Source: Amycolatopsis orientalis DSM 40040 = KCTC 9412
Lineage (GTDB): Bacteria > Actinomycetota > Actinomycetes > Mycobacteriales > Pseudonocardiaceae
Direction: 5' to 3'
DNA length: 39,624 nt
Assembly: GCF_000478275.1 (NCBI RefSeq)
Contig: NZ_ASJB01000076.1
Location: forward strand, 1 to 39,624
Shown: in pieces, positions 8,534 through 15,840 of the stretch
Numbering within the stretch: position 1 is the stretch's first letter
Layout: every line of letters starts with the position of its first letter
The notes under the pieces: generated by a model
What the model saw: only the letters and a program-made list of their open reading frames with translations
The model's database searches: none
Told to the model about the DNA's origin: nothing
Program-made: the position numbers and the translations under genes

Positions 8534-8561
8534 GTGACCGCGCCCGCCCCGTTTCTAGGGT
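8534..8561 (+). promoter_or_regulatory. Probable leaderless promoter of the SRPBCC gene
   Basis: TAGGGT at 8556-8561 fits the actinobacterial -10 consensus TANNNT and lies six bases upstream of the GTG start at 8568. GTGACC at 8534-8539 is an acceptable -35 (four of six matches to TTGACA) with a 16-base spacer. No ribosome-binding site is visible, consistent with transcription starting at the start codon. Confidence 0.45.
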
Positions 8562-8567
8562 GGCCTG

Positions 8568-9032
8568 GTGAGTAGTTCTGGAACGCAGTCGTACGACGTC
8601 ACCGCCGAATCGACGGCATCGCCCGCCGCGGTGTGGGCACTGTTGCTGGACGCCCGCAGCTGGCCGGACTGGTCGCCGGTCGGCTCCCTGGAAATGGGTG
8701 CGTCACAAGGGATCTCCGCCGACGGCCGCGACGACGTCGGCGCGATCCGCGCCTTCCGTACCGGCAAGACGGTCACCAAGGAGCGGATCACCGCACTCGA
8801 CCCCGAACGCCGGTTCGCCTACGAGGGGGTGGACGTGCCGGTGATGACCGACTATCAGGCCGCCGTCGATCTCCGCGAGACCTCCGGTGGCGGGACACAG
8901 ATCCGGTGGCACGGAACGTATCGCGTCGGCCGGGGCAAGGCGTTGTTCTTCCGGTGGTACCTCCGCCGGTTCATGCGGGACATGGCGACCGGGCTCGCCG
9001 ACCACGCCGGCGGCCCGGTCCGGAAACCATGA
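8568..9032 (+). CDS. SRPBCC (START-like) family protein
   Basis: A 154-residue small cytoplasmic protein with the SRPBCC/polyketide-cyclase-2 pattern: an opening strand SYDVTAESTASPAAVWALLLDARSWPDWSPVG, central strands (VGAIRAFRTGKTVTKERITALDPERRFAYE) and a long C-terminal helix (FFRWYLRRFMRDMATGLADHA). The fold makes a hydrophobic pocket for lipids or other ligands; the specific function is unknown. The GTG start is supported by a -10 six bases upstream. It is convergent with the M64 peptidase gene, with only six bases between the two stops. Confidence 0.85.
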   Translation: MSSSGTQSYDVTAESTASPAAVWALLLDARSWPDWSPVGSLEMGASQGISADGRDDVGAIRAFRTGKTVTKERITALDPERRFAYEGVDVPVMTDYQAAVDLRETSGGGTQIRWHGTYRVGRGKALFFRWYLRRFMRDMATGLADHAGGPVRKP

Positions 9033-9038
9033 CGGGGA

Positions 9039-10007
9039 TCAGTGCCGGGCGGCGGCTTCGCGGTGGAAGCCCGCGATCATCGCGTCGGTGCTCGGCGGGT
9101 TGAAGGGCTGCCCGAGCGTGCGCATGAGCGAGTTCACGCTGGGCCGGTACATCCCGGTCTTGCAGTAGCGGGAGCCCTCGAAGGCGCCGACCGTGCCGCC
9201 GTCGGGGGAGGGCTTGCCGAGCCAGGCGTACCACTTGGCCCGGCGGTCCTTCATCTGCGAGGCCGTGAGGGCGGTCGCGTTGGGCTCCCGGGGTTCGCGG
9301 GTTTCGCAGGTGCCGTAGTCGTATTCGTCGGCGAGTCCGCCGATGGAATGGCCGAGTTCGTGGGCGACGATCTGGCTGGCCTGGGCGTTGCCACCCGAAG
9401 AGGTCGCGACCTCGCCGCCCGCGCCGCCGTACTTGGTGGTGTTCGCCAGTGCGATGACCTGATCGACGTCCGGCGCGGCCGCGGCGTACTGCTTCGCCTT
9501 GGTTTCGTTGACACACAACAGCCGTTCGATACCGCCGCACCAGAAGTAGGCGCCGAGGGCGGTGTTGCGCCGGATGCCCTGGGTCGGGTCGTTCGTGACG
9601 CCGGACTGGGCGGAGACGACGTCGACCTGCCAGAGGTTGAACTGCTTGCGGTAGCTCTTGTACGGCTCGATGGCGAACAGCGCCGCGACGCTGGAACGGA
9701 CGTGCTGCGAGTACGTGCCCAGCTGCGAGGAGGTGTAGCCGTCGCCGACGAAGACCAGATCGAAGGTGGTCTCGCTGGGGCCGTTGGTTTCGATCGGGGT
9801 CACCGCGACGGCGTTCGCGATCTGTTGCGGTAACGCGGTTCTGTCCGAAGCGGGGCGGCTGACGTCCACCCGGGTGATGGTTCCCCCGGGTTCGAAGGCC
9901 TCCATCGAGGTCGTGAACCGGGGGACCGGGGCCGCCGACGCCGTCGCGGGGACGAGTCCGGCGACGAGGGTGGTGGTCAGCGCGAACATGAGACCTGCGC
10001 GTCGCAT
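9039..10007 (-). CDS. Secreted M64-family zinc metallopeptidase
   Basis: A 322-residue exported peptidase. The start at ATG 10007 has AAGGAG upstream and begins a signal peptide (MRRAGLMFALTT through ATASA). The M64 (IgA-peptidase-like) fold is shown by TTFDLVFVGDGYTSSQLGTYSQHV near the N-terminus and the zinc-binding helix HELGHSIGGLADEYDYG, where His-Glu-x-x-His supplies two zinc ligands and the catalytic Glu. A C-terminal segment (VGAFEGSRYCKTGMYRPSVNSLMR) is also typical of M64. It is divergent from the LysR gene starting at 10106. The substrate is unknown; actinobacterial M64 proteins need not cleave immunoglobulin. Confidence 0.9.
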   Translation of the reverse strand: MRRAGLMFALTTTLVAGLVPATASAAPVPRFTTSMEAFEPGGTITRVDVSRPASDRTALPQQIANAVAVTPIETNGPSETTFDLVFVGDGYTSSQLGTYSQHVRSSVAALFAIEPYKSYRKQFNLWQVDVVSAQSGVTNDPTQGIRRNTALGAYFWCGGIERLLCVNETKAKQYAAAAPDVDQVIALANTTKYGGAGGEVATSSGGNAQASQIVAHELGHSIGGLADEYDYGTCETREPREPNATALTASQMKDRRAKWYAWLGKPSPDGGTVGAFEGSRYCKTGMYRPSVNSLMRTLGQPFNPPSTDAMIAGFHREAAARH

Positions 10008-10105
10008 GCGTACTCCTTGCGGGGAGGGGAGAAAGAGGAGTACGAAAAACGATCCCGACTTTCGACGGCTTCCGGCACATCCCAAGTGGCCATAAGGTCC
10101 GCGTG

Positions 10106-11080
10106 ATGGACGTCGAGTTACGTCATCTCCGGGTGGTGTGCGCCGTCGCCGACGCGGGCAGCATCACGCGCGCGGCGATCGGCATCGGCAGCACCCAGCC
10201 CGCGCTGACCGCCGCCGTGCAACGGATCGAGCGCGCGTTCGGCGGAACGTTGTTCGTCCGTAGCCGGGAAGGAGTCGTCCCGACGGCGTTCGGCGAATGC
10301 GTCCTCGCCCGCGCGCGGGCGGTCCTCGCCGCGGCGGACACGATGCACCGGGACGCGGCGCGCTGGCTGGCGGACGGGGACGAGCGTCCGGTGGCGCTGG
10401 GCGGGATCGGCGGTTCGATGGTCGTCGAGCTGGCGGACCGGCTCGGGGATTCCGGCCGGGCGCAAGCGGTTTCGGTGACGACGGAGTTCTCGCCCTCGCG
10501 GCTGCTGGATCTCGTCGCGGGCGGTCAGCTCGACGCCGCCGTCGTCGCCGACTATCCCGGGCACGTCCTGCGCGCCGCGCCGGGGGTGGCGCTGCGCCCG
10601 CTGGCCGCGCAACCGGTGTTCGTGGCGATCGCCGCGGATCATCCGGCCGCCCACGGCACCGAAATCGACCTGGCCGATCTCGCGGCCGAACGGTGGGTGC
10701 TCGGGCCGTCCGACGGCGCCGGCTGGCCGGAATGTTTCGAGGAAGCCTGTGCACGCGCGGGTTTCCGGCCGAGGGTGGCGCACCGGAGCACGGAACTCCG
10801 TCCGCTGCAACGCCTGATCGCGGCCGGCCGGGCGATCTCCCCGTGCCAGGTCACCTTTCCCGGCACGCCCGGGATCGCGATCCGGTCCCTCACCGGGGAT
10901 CCGCTGTGGATGCGGTATCTGATCGCCTGGAACACCGAAGGCGCCTTCGGCGGGAACAGCGCCGCCTTGATCACCGCGGCCGAGGCGGCCTATCGATCCG
11001 ACACCGACAGCAGCCACCCCTACCGTCGCTGGCTCGCCCGCCGCGGTGAACCCGTCGACGTCCGGCGTGCCATCGGGTGA
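10106..11080 (+). CDS. LysR-family transcriptional regulator
   Basis: A 324-residue regulator with an N-terminal winged helix (VELRHLRVVCAVADAGSITRAAIGIGSTQPALTAAVQRIERAFGGTLFVRSREG) and a C-terminal two-lobed effector-binding domain. The start chosen is ATG 10106, seven bases after TAAGGT (10093-10098), implying a leaderless transcript; GTG 10103 would add one residue. The C-terminal tail (RSDTDSSHPYRRWLARRGEP) is longer than in the shortest members. It is divergent from the M64 peptidase across about 98 bp, the usual arrangement for a LysR protein controlling its neighbour. No T-N11-A operator was pinned down. Confidence 0.88.
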   Translation: MDVELRHLRVVCAVADAGSITRAAIGIGSTQPALTAAVQRIERAFGGTLFVRSREGVVPTAFGECVLARARAVLAAADTMHRDAARWLADGDERPVALGGIGGSMVVELADRLGDSGRAQAVSVTTEFSPSRLLDLVAGGQLDAAVVADYPGHVLRAAPGVALRPLAAQPVFVAIAADHPAAHGTEIDLADLAAERWVLGPSDGAGWPECFEEACARAGFRPRVAHRSTELRPLQRLIAAGRAISPCQVTFPGTPGIAIRSLTGDPLWMRYLIAWNTEGAFGGNSAALITAAEAAYRSDTDSSHPYRRWLARRGEPVDVRRAIG

Positions 11081-11154
11081 CACCTGGTCGGGGAATTCCC
11101 CTTGTCGGAAGGGCGTCCTAGCCTCGGATCACCTCATCGACGAAGGGTAAGAAA

Positions 11155-11907
11155 TTGCGTCTGCGCGCCCTGCTGGCCGCTGCTGTCCTGACCATCATCA
11201 CCGCTCCGGCCGCGCTCGCCGCGCCGGACGTCGCCCACGGTTCCGATGTCCCACCGGGGCGGTTCGGGTTCGTCGCGAAGCTCGCGATGACGAAGATCCC
11301 CCGCCCCGACGGTTCGACCTACAGCAGTTTCTGCACCGGCGCGCTGGTCGCGCCCGGCTGGGTCGTCACCACCGGACACTGCTTCCACGACGCGCACCGC
11401 AAGCGGGTCTCGGGCAAGATGCCGTATCCGACAACGGTGACGCTGGGCCTTGTCGACGAGGCGGTCGAATCAGGCGTGGCCCGCAAGGCGACCGAAGTGC
11501 TGCAGGCGAAGGAAAACGACGTCGCCCTCCTCCGGCTGGACACCCCGGTGAGCACGGTGCCGCCGGTGACGGTGAGCCGCGTGCTCCCGAAGGTCGGCCA
11601 GCACCTGACCCTGGCGGGCTGGGGCAGCCTGACCAGTACGAACCCCGTGCCCGCGGGGCGGATGCAGCAGGGCAGCGTCCAGGTGGCGACAGTCGCGCCG
11701 ACGACGGTGGGCGTCCGCGGCGCGGCCCCGGCGATCACGACGAGCGCGTGCACGTACGACTCGGGCGCGCCCTATTTCGTCCCGGACGACAAGAGCGGCG
11801 CCCTGGTCTCGATCGAAGCGACCGGACCGGGATGCCCCCACGCCGGGATCGAGACGACGTCCCGGGCCGACGTCATCGCGGACTGGATCGCCACCCATAC
11901 GGCCTAG
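11155..11907 (+). CDS. Secreted trypsin-like (S1) serine protease
   Basis: A 250-residue exported protease. The start is TTG 11155 with AAGGG upstream, giving a signal peptide (MRLRALLAAAVLTIITAPAALA) cleaved before APDV. The catalytic triad is visible: His in VVTTGHCF, Asp in ENDVALLRL, and Ser in YDSGAPYF, which replaces the usual GDSGGP. The S1 core strand TLAGWGSLTSTN is present. The variant residues around the nucleophile (Tyr for Gly, Ala for Gly) are unusual but keep Asp-Ser-Gly. No long propeptide is apparent. The small minus-strand membrane peptide gene ends 14 bases downstream in convergent orientation. Confidence 0.88.
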   Translation: MRLRALLAAAVLTIITAPAALAAPDVAHGSDVPPGRFGFVAKLAMTKIPRPDGSTYSSFCTGALVAPGWVVTTGHCFHDAHRKRVSGKMPYPTTVTLGLVDEAVESGVARKATEVLQAKENDVALLRLDTPVSTVPPVTVSRVLPKVGQHLTLAGWGSLTSTNPVPAGRMQQGSVQVATVAPTTVGVRGAAPAITTSACTYDSGAPYFVPDDKSGALVSIEATGPGCPHAGIETTSRADVIADWIATHTA

Positions 11908-11920
11908 CGGCTTTCCGGGT

Positions 11921-12052
11921 TCAGAGGGCGAACGCGAGCCACAGCGCGAGCCAGGCGCAGGCCGCGATCGCCACGACGACCGCGCACACCCGCAGCCCCA
12001 CGGTGGCGATCCGGAGTGACACGGTGCCGTTGTGCTGTCGGTGATTCCCCAT
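11921..12052 (-). CDS. Short single-pass membrane peptide (43 residues)
   Basis: A small gene with a near-ideal ribosome-binding site (AAGGAGGG about eight bases before ATG 12052). The product begins MGNHRQHNGTVSLR. One hydrophobic helix then spans about residues 20-43 (VGLRVCAVVVAIAACAWLAL...), ending WLAFAL, so it is predicted to insert in the membrane with a short basic N-terminus inside. I recognise no family. It lies downstream of a strong hairpin terminator (12147-12191), so it probably has its own promoter in 12053-12146, where another hairpin (12090-12119) occurs. The strong Shine-Dalgarno sequence and clean amphipathic composition favour a real gene. Confidence 0.6.
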   Translation of the reverse strand: MGNHRQHNGTVSLRIATVGLRVCAVVVAIAACAWLALWLAFAL

Positions 12053-12089
12053 GATGCCGCCCTCCTTTCAAGATCACCTTCCGCTCTCC

Positions 12090-12119
12090 GGGAGCCCGCC
12101 GCAGCGGGGGTGGGCTCCC
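12090..12119. other. GC-rich hairpin in the leader of the small membrane gene
   Basis: GGGAGCCC (12090-12097) pairs perfectly with GGGCTCCC (12112-12119), with partial extra pairing in the loop. It lies about 40 bases upstream of the 43-residue gene. It could be a leader attenuator, or an accessory terminator for the upstream gene. Confidence 0.4.
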
Positions 12120-12146
12120 TGGGTGACCCCATCCGGGTGAGGGCGA

Positions 12147-12191
12147 CGCGAAAACAGGCCCGGCCGGACTCCGGCCGGGCCTGTTTTCGCG
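12147..12191. terminator. Strong bidirectional hairpin terminator
   Basis: A 21-bp perfect stem (12147-12167 with 12171-12191) has a three-base loop. The arms are GC-rich with A4 and T4 tracts in the outer stem (CGAAAACAGGCC...GGCCTGTTTTCG). It sits immediately after the stop codon of the minus-strand FG-GAP gene, so it most likely ends that transcript. Confidence 0.75.
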
Positions 12192-12193
12192 GA

Positions 12194-12892
12194 TCAGCTT
12201 CCGGTCTGGGCGCAGGTGCCGGCGTCGGTGCCGAGGACCGGGTCGGTCACCGGGCGCCGGGTGATCGGCAAGGTGTTCTGGATGGTCAGGGCGCCGTCGC
12301 GAAGGGTGTAGACGGTGCGGCTGCCGCTGTAGGTGATGCGGTCGGCGGGTGCGCTGAGGTCGTCGGCCTCGGCGGCCACGGTTTCGATGGTGCGTCCGCC
12401 GCCTTCGAGCGGGGCGCACTGGTAGCCGAGATGCGCCGCGACGCCTCCGCCTTCGGCGATCGAGAGCGGCTTGTCGTTGTCGTCGACGACCTGGCCGAGG
12501 TTGCGGCCGTCGTAGTGCAGCGCGGTGAAGAAGGTGGTGTTGGCGCCGATGGACTGGGCGACGATCAGCTCGGCGCGGCCGTCGCCGTTGAGGTCGGTGA
12601 CGCGCGGGGCCTCAAGCGGGAAGGCGCTGTCGGCGCCGACGTGGATCGAGGTGAAGGTGCCGTGCACGGTCGCGGAGATGACCTGGTCGTTGTCCCCGGT
12701 GAGCTGGGCGGTGACGGTCTCGATCTCGCCGTCGCCATCGAGATCGGCGACGGTGGTGACCGGGCCGGGTGCCGGTATGGCGGCCGGCGGGGTGCTCAGC
12801 GGGCCTGCCCAAGCCGGGACCACGGTGGCGAGGCCGAGCGCGGCGGTGAGGCCGGTGATGGTCACGGTGCGGATGATGCCGGTGTGGTTCAT
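12194..12892 (-). CDS. Secreted FG-GAP/VCBS repeat protein
   Basis: A 232-residue exported protein. The start at ATG 12892 has GGAGGGAGAG upstream; longer frames extend into unrelated sequence. A signal peptide (MNHTGIIRTVTITGLTAALG through VPAWA) is followed by two FG-GAP/VCBS-type calcium-binding repeats, DLDGDGEIETVTAQL and DLNGDGRAELIVAQS. The C-terminal half (ALHYDGRNLGQVVDDNDKPLS..., TVYTLRDGALTIQNTLPI) continues the beta-rich pattern. Only a few repeats are present, fewer than a full integrin-type propeller. The C-terminus has two Cys (QCAPL, GTCAQTGS) that may pair outside the cell. The function is unknown. It is 128 bp downstream of a co-directional TrmB/LuxR regulator. Confidence 0.82.
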   Translation of the reverse strand: MNHTGIIRTVTITGLTAALGLATVVPAWAGPLSTPPAAIPAPGPVTTVADLDGDGEIETVTAQLTGDNDQVISATVHGTFTSIHVGADSAFPLEAPRVTDLNGDGRAELIVAQSIGANTTFFTALHYDGRNLGQVVDDNDKPLSIAEGGGVAAHLGYQCAPLEGGGRTIETVAAEADDLSAPADRITYSGSRTVYTLRDGALTIQNTLPITRRPVTDPVLGTDAGTCAQTGS

Positions 12893-12913
12893 GGTGCTCT
12901 CCCTCCACGCTTC

Positions 12914-12930
12914 CGGTGAACTTTTCACCG
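12914..12930. promoter_or_regulatory. 17-bp palindrome upstream of the FG-GAP gene
   Basis: CGGTGAA-CTT-TTCACCG is a perfect inverted repeat between the regulator at 13021 and the FG-GAP start at 12892. It lies just downstream of a possible minus-strand -10 (TATGAG, near 12942). Its position and symmetry suggest an operator in the leader, perhaps for the adjacent regulator; this is inference. Confidence 0.4.
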
Positions 12931-13020
12931 AAAGTGCTCTCATAAGGGAAGACGGCCACGTGGTGAGCGGGTGTACCGGGAGTGTGATGTGCCACACAAA
13001 GGCAACCCTGGACGGCGGGG

Positions 13021-14019
13021 TCAGAGCCAGCCGTTGTGCGCGGCGAAAACCCCCAGCTGGAACCGGCTGGAGACACCGGCGCGGTCCATCAGGGATTCGA
13101 GGTAGCGGAACAGGGTCCGCCTGCTGACACCGAGTTCGGCGGCGATCTCGTCGTCCTTGCGCCCGGCGGCCAGCAGGAGCAGCAGTTCGCGTTCGATGGG
13201 CCGGATCGGCTGGTCGGCCGTCCGTGCCTCCCGGCCGAGCGGGAGCGCCGCGGCCCAGGAGGTTTCGAACAGCCCTTCCAGCGCGGAAAACAGGCTGCAC
13301 GGGCGCACGATGACGATGGACTGGTTGCGGTCGGCCTCCCGGATGGTCAGCGCGATGGTGGCCGCCCGGTCGTCGAAGAGTGTCAGCTTCACCGGGAGTT
13401 CGGGCAGCAACCGGGCCTTCTCGCCCGCCCGCAGGCACGGCAGGATGTTCTCCGCGAGGTAGCCGGGGTCGCCCAGCGACGCTCCACTGTAGACGCAACG
13501 GTAGGTGATCCCGCGCCGCAGCTGCTCCTCCTCGAGGAGGTTCCGGTGGCCGCCGGTGAAGTAGGGCGGGGAATCGAGACGGCGCACCTGATGCCGCACC
13601 ATGGTCGCGAGGTGCCGGAGCCGGGGGACGATGGCGTCGCCGGTGACCACTTCGAGCAGATCCTGTGCGTGCGGCAGGTCCGCGTGCGCGCGCCGGAAAG
13701 CGTGGTACGCGGTCTGGACGGCGAGCCGCGCGTCGTGGAGTTCGGCCTGTCGTCGCGTGGTCAGGGCGGCCAGCGCCTCGCCGGGGTTCGCGGGGCGGAA
13801 CTCGGTACCGTCCACTCCGGACGGCACCGCCAGCCCGGCGTCGGCCAGTTCCTTCAGTGCCGTTTGGACGGTCCCGGTGTCGCCGTACCGTCGCGCCAGT
13901 TCCCCGGCGGTCACCGGCGCGCTTTCCAGTATCCGGCCGTAGATCCGCGCGGCGGTGTCGCCGAGGCCCAGTCTGGTCAGCTGCGCGCCGAGTCCGTCGG
14001 GGGTGCCGGAGCTAGACAC
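13021..14019 (-). CDS. TrmB-like/LuxR-type helix-turn-helix regulator
   Basis: A 332-residue regulator with an N-terminal TrmB-like winged helix (LTRLGLGDTAARIYGRILESAPVTAGELARRYG, a coiled linker to about residue 130), a central PLD-like effector region (TYRCVYSGASLGDPGYLAENI through SIVIVRPCSLFSALEGLFETSWAAALPLG) and a C-terminal LuxR-type helix-turn-helix (LLLLLAAGRKDDEIAAELGVSRRTLFRYLESLMDRAGVSSRFQLG). The start at GTG 14019 is preferred because it overlaps the stop of a 24-codon leader that has a good ribosome-binding site, while GTG itself has none. The frame is open to ATG 14193 but encodes low-complexity residues there. It is a paralogue in architecture of the regulator at 25220. The ligand and targets are unknown. 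Confidence 0.78.
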   Translation of the reverse strand: MSSSGTPDGLGAQLTRLGLGDTAARIYGRILESAPVTAGELARRYGDTGTVQTALKELADAGLAVPSGVDGTEFRPANPGEALAALTTRRQAELHDARLAVQTAYHAFRRAHADLPHAQDLLEVVTGDAIVPRLRHLATMVRHQVRRLDSPPYFTGGHRNLLEEEQLRRGITYRCVYSGASLGDPGYLAENILPCLRAGEKARLLPELPVKLTLFDDRAATIALTIREADRNQSIVIVRPCSLFSALEGLFETSWAAALPLGREARTADQPIRPIERELLLLLAAGRKDDEIAAELGVSRRTLFRYLESLMDRAGVSSRFQLGVFAAHNGWL

Positions 14020-14086
14020 CCGAGGTGTCGCGGATCCGGGTGCGGTTCGCGTACGACGGTGCGGTGAGGAGACCTCGGATGCGCAT
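14012..14086 (-). CDS. 24-residue leader peptide overlapping the regulator start
   Basis: ATG 14086 is preceded by GGAAGG five bases upstream and opens a 25-codon frame. The product begins MRIRGLLTAP and ends TRIRDTSGV, and the TAG at 14012-14014 falls just inside the regulator gene (GGTGTCTAG contains both the GTG start and the leader stop). The overlap suggests translational coupling: ribosomes finishing the leader reinitiate at the regulator GTG. Whether the peptide has its own role is unknown. The alternative is that the regulator simply starts further upstream in its own frame. Confidence 0.45.
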   Translation of the reverse strand: MRIRGLLTAPSYANRTRIRDTSGV

Positions 14087-14310
14087 GGGTGCCTTCCACT
14101 GCAAGGAAAAGGGAAGATCGACGGGTCGCCGGTCAAGGCCGGAACGGGATCGCCAGGGGATGCCCGGGCCGGATCCGGTGCCGGTTTTCCCATGCTAGGC
14201 AGGAGGATGCGGCGGTCGATAGCGACTAAAGACGGGAGAAGGACGCGCCTGGTCCCGAGATGGCCGGTTCGCGCGCTCGGTGTCCGGATGGACGTGAGCG
14301 GGGTTCAGGT

Positions 14311-14697
14311 TCAGCGCCGGCGGCTTTTCCCGGACAGTCGTTTCGCGACCCGCGACCTGGTCGCCGGCTTGGGGTCGAGCAGTTCCTCGGCGATGAGGAT
14401 GGCCCGGTCCGACAGGGTGACGGACAGCCGCTCCACCGAATCGCCGATCCGGCCGGCTTCGCGGCGCACCCCCTCGCCGACGGGCTTGCTGTGCCGATCG
14501 GCGATGCCCGCGAGCCTGCTCCCGGAGACCAGGACCAGATCGGCGAGCTGCTCGCCCAGTTCCGTCAGCCGGTTCGCGGTCCGGCCCGCCCGGCGGGCCA
14601 CCAGGTCCTCGGTCTCCCGGCGCAACTCGCGGACCGCGGACCTCGACTCGGTTGTCGTCCCGGTGAGTGCTGACTTCAGAACTTTTGTCACGTCCAT
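14311..14697 (-). CDS. Small helical hypothetical protein
   Basis: A 128-residue protein starting at ATG 14697 with GGAGG about nine bases upstream. It reads MDVTKVLKSALTG, then a long predicted helical stretch (RSAVRELRRETEDLVARRAGRTANRLTELGEQLADLVLV..., VRREAGRIGDSVERLSVTLSDRAILIAEELL) and a very basic tail (SRVAKRLSGKSRRR). There is no signal peptide and no strong membrane segment. The heptad-like hydrophobic spacing suggests coiled-coil or helix-bundle packing, and the basic tail could bind nucleic acid. I do not recognise the family. It is divergent from the alpha/beta hydrolase gene at 14904. Confidence 0.6.
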   Translation of the reverse strand: MDVTKVLKSALTGTTTESRSAVRELRRETEDLVARRAGRTANRLTELGEQLADLVLVSGSRLAGIADRHSKPVGEGVRREAGRIGDSVERLSVTLSDRAILIAEELLDPKPATRSRVAKRLSGKSRRR

Positions 14698-14819
14698 CAG
14701 GATCGACCTCCACGCGGCTTGCCTGCGTTTGAGTGTACGACCGTACTCCCGATTCACGGTGGTCGTCTCGGCGGGATGTCACGGGACGAGGAGGGGGAAA
14801 GCCGCTGGCGGGGAGGGGT

Positions 14820-14849
14820 TTGACAAAGCGGAACACTGCTCCGTATGTT
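14820..14849 (+). promoter_or_regulatory. Near-consensus promoter of the alpha/beta hydrolase gene
   Basis: TTGACA (14820-14825, a perfect -35) and TATGTT (14844-14849, a good -10) are separated by 18 bases. The transcription start should lie near 14856, some 48 bases upstream of the ATG at 14904. The spacer is occupied by an operator-like palindrome. Confidence 0.7.
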
Positions 14850-14866
14850 TACGGAACAGCGCTCCG
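14829..14866. promoter_or_regulatory. Two TetR-type operator sites
   Basis: CGGAACACTGCTCCG (14829-14843) and CGGAACAGCGCTCCG (14852-14866) are near-palindromes. Read with flanks, the first site reversed and the second site direct both fit TACGGARCAGYGYTCCGCTT, so the pair forms an inverted arrangement with centres 23 bp apart. One fills the -35/-10 spacer and the other covers the expected transcription start, the classic geometry of TetR-family repression. No tetR gene is in the neighbourhood. Confidence 0.65.
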
Positions 14867-14903
14867 CTTAAGGCGGTGCCCTCATCCAAGGGGAATACTC
14901 ACC

Positions 14904-15833
14904 ATGAGCACTCCGAACCCCGTCCTCTCGATCGCCCCGGTGGTGCTGCCCACCCCGGATCGGGCGGTGGACCTGCGGCTGCGGATCTCCGTGCCGATGA
15001 CCGGAAGCGAGCTGCCGGTCGTCCTGCTGTCGCACGGGCAGGGCTATTCGAACCACCTCTCCTCGCTGGACGGCTACGCCCCGCTCGTGAATTTCTGGGC
15101 GGCACAAGGGTTCGCCGTCATCCAGCCCACCCATCTCAGTTCGAGGACGCTGAACCTGGAGTCCGGCGACCCCGAGGCGCCCATGTACTACCGCTCCCGC
15201 GCCGAGGACATGGTCCGCGTCCTCGACCGGCTCGACGAGATCGAGACCGCCGTCCCGCACCTTCGCGGACGACTGGACCGGGGCAAGGTCGCCGTGGCCG
15301 GGCACTCGATGGGCGGGCACACCGCGAGCCTGCTGCTGGGCGCGCGGTACACCGATCCCATCAGCGGCGCGGAAGTGGACCTCGCCGAATCCAGGATCTC
15401 GGCCGGGGTGCTGCTCGCCGCGCCCGGCCGCGGCGGTGACGCCCTCACCGAGTTCGTGACGGAGAACTATCCCTTCTTCCTCAGCACGGATTTCTCCACG
15501 ATGACGACCCCCGCGCTCGTCGTCGCCGGGGACAAGGACGCCTCCACCTATCTGACCGTCAACGGTCCGGAGTGGCACGCCGACCCGTACTTCCTTTCGC
15601 CGGGGCGCAAGACGCTGCTCACCCTGTTCGACGCGGAGCACGGGCTCGGCGGGATCTCCGGCTACGACGTCGCCGAGACGACGGACGAGAACCCGGAACG
15701 GGTGGCCGCGGTGGCGCGGCTCACCTCGGCCTATCTGCGCAACGAGTTCTTCACCGGGGATCCCGCTTGGCGGCAGGCGTGCGACGAGCTGACCAGTGGT
15801 CCTGACCCGCTCGGGCGGATCGACGTGAAGTAG
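14904..15833 (+). CDS. Alpha/beta hydrolase (chlorophyllase/dienelactone-hydrolase-like)
   Basis: A 309-residue cytoplasmic hydrolase starting at ATG 14904 with AAGGGG upstream; there is no signal peptide. The fold signature is clear: strand plus oxyanion loop (LPVVLLSHGQGYSNHLSSLDGYAPLVNFWAAQGFAVIQPTHL), nucleophile elbow GHSMGG (Ser135), acid in ALVVAGDKDAST and catalytic His in LFDAEHGLGG. Members of this group hydrolyse small esters, and the natural substrate is unknown. Expression is probably repressed by a TetR-family protein through the two operators in its promoter, which would fit a role in handling a xenobiotic or signalling ester. It converges with the RsbW-like gene (stops eight bases apart). 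Confidence 0.85.
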   Translation: MSTPNPVLSIAPVVLPTPDRAVDLRLRISVPMTGSELPVVLLSHGQGYSNHLSSLDGYAPLVNFWAAQGFAVIQPTHLSSRTLNLESGDPEAPMYYRSRAEDMVRVLDRLDEIETAVPHLRGRLDRGKVAVAGHSMGGHTASLLLGARYTDPISGAEVDLAESRISAGVLLAAPGRGGDALTEFVTENYPFFLSTDFSTMTTPALVVAGDKDASTYLTVNGPEWHADPYFLSPGRKTLLTLFDAEHGLGGISGYDVAETTDENPERVAAVARLTSAYLRNEFFTGDPAWRQACDELTSGPDPLGRIDVK

Positions 15834-15840
15834 CCCCGCC

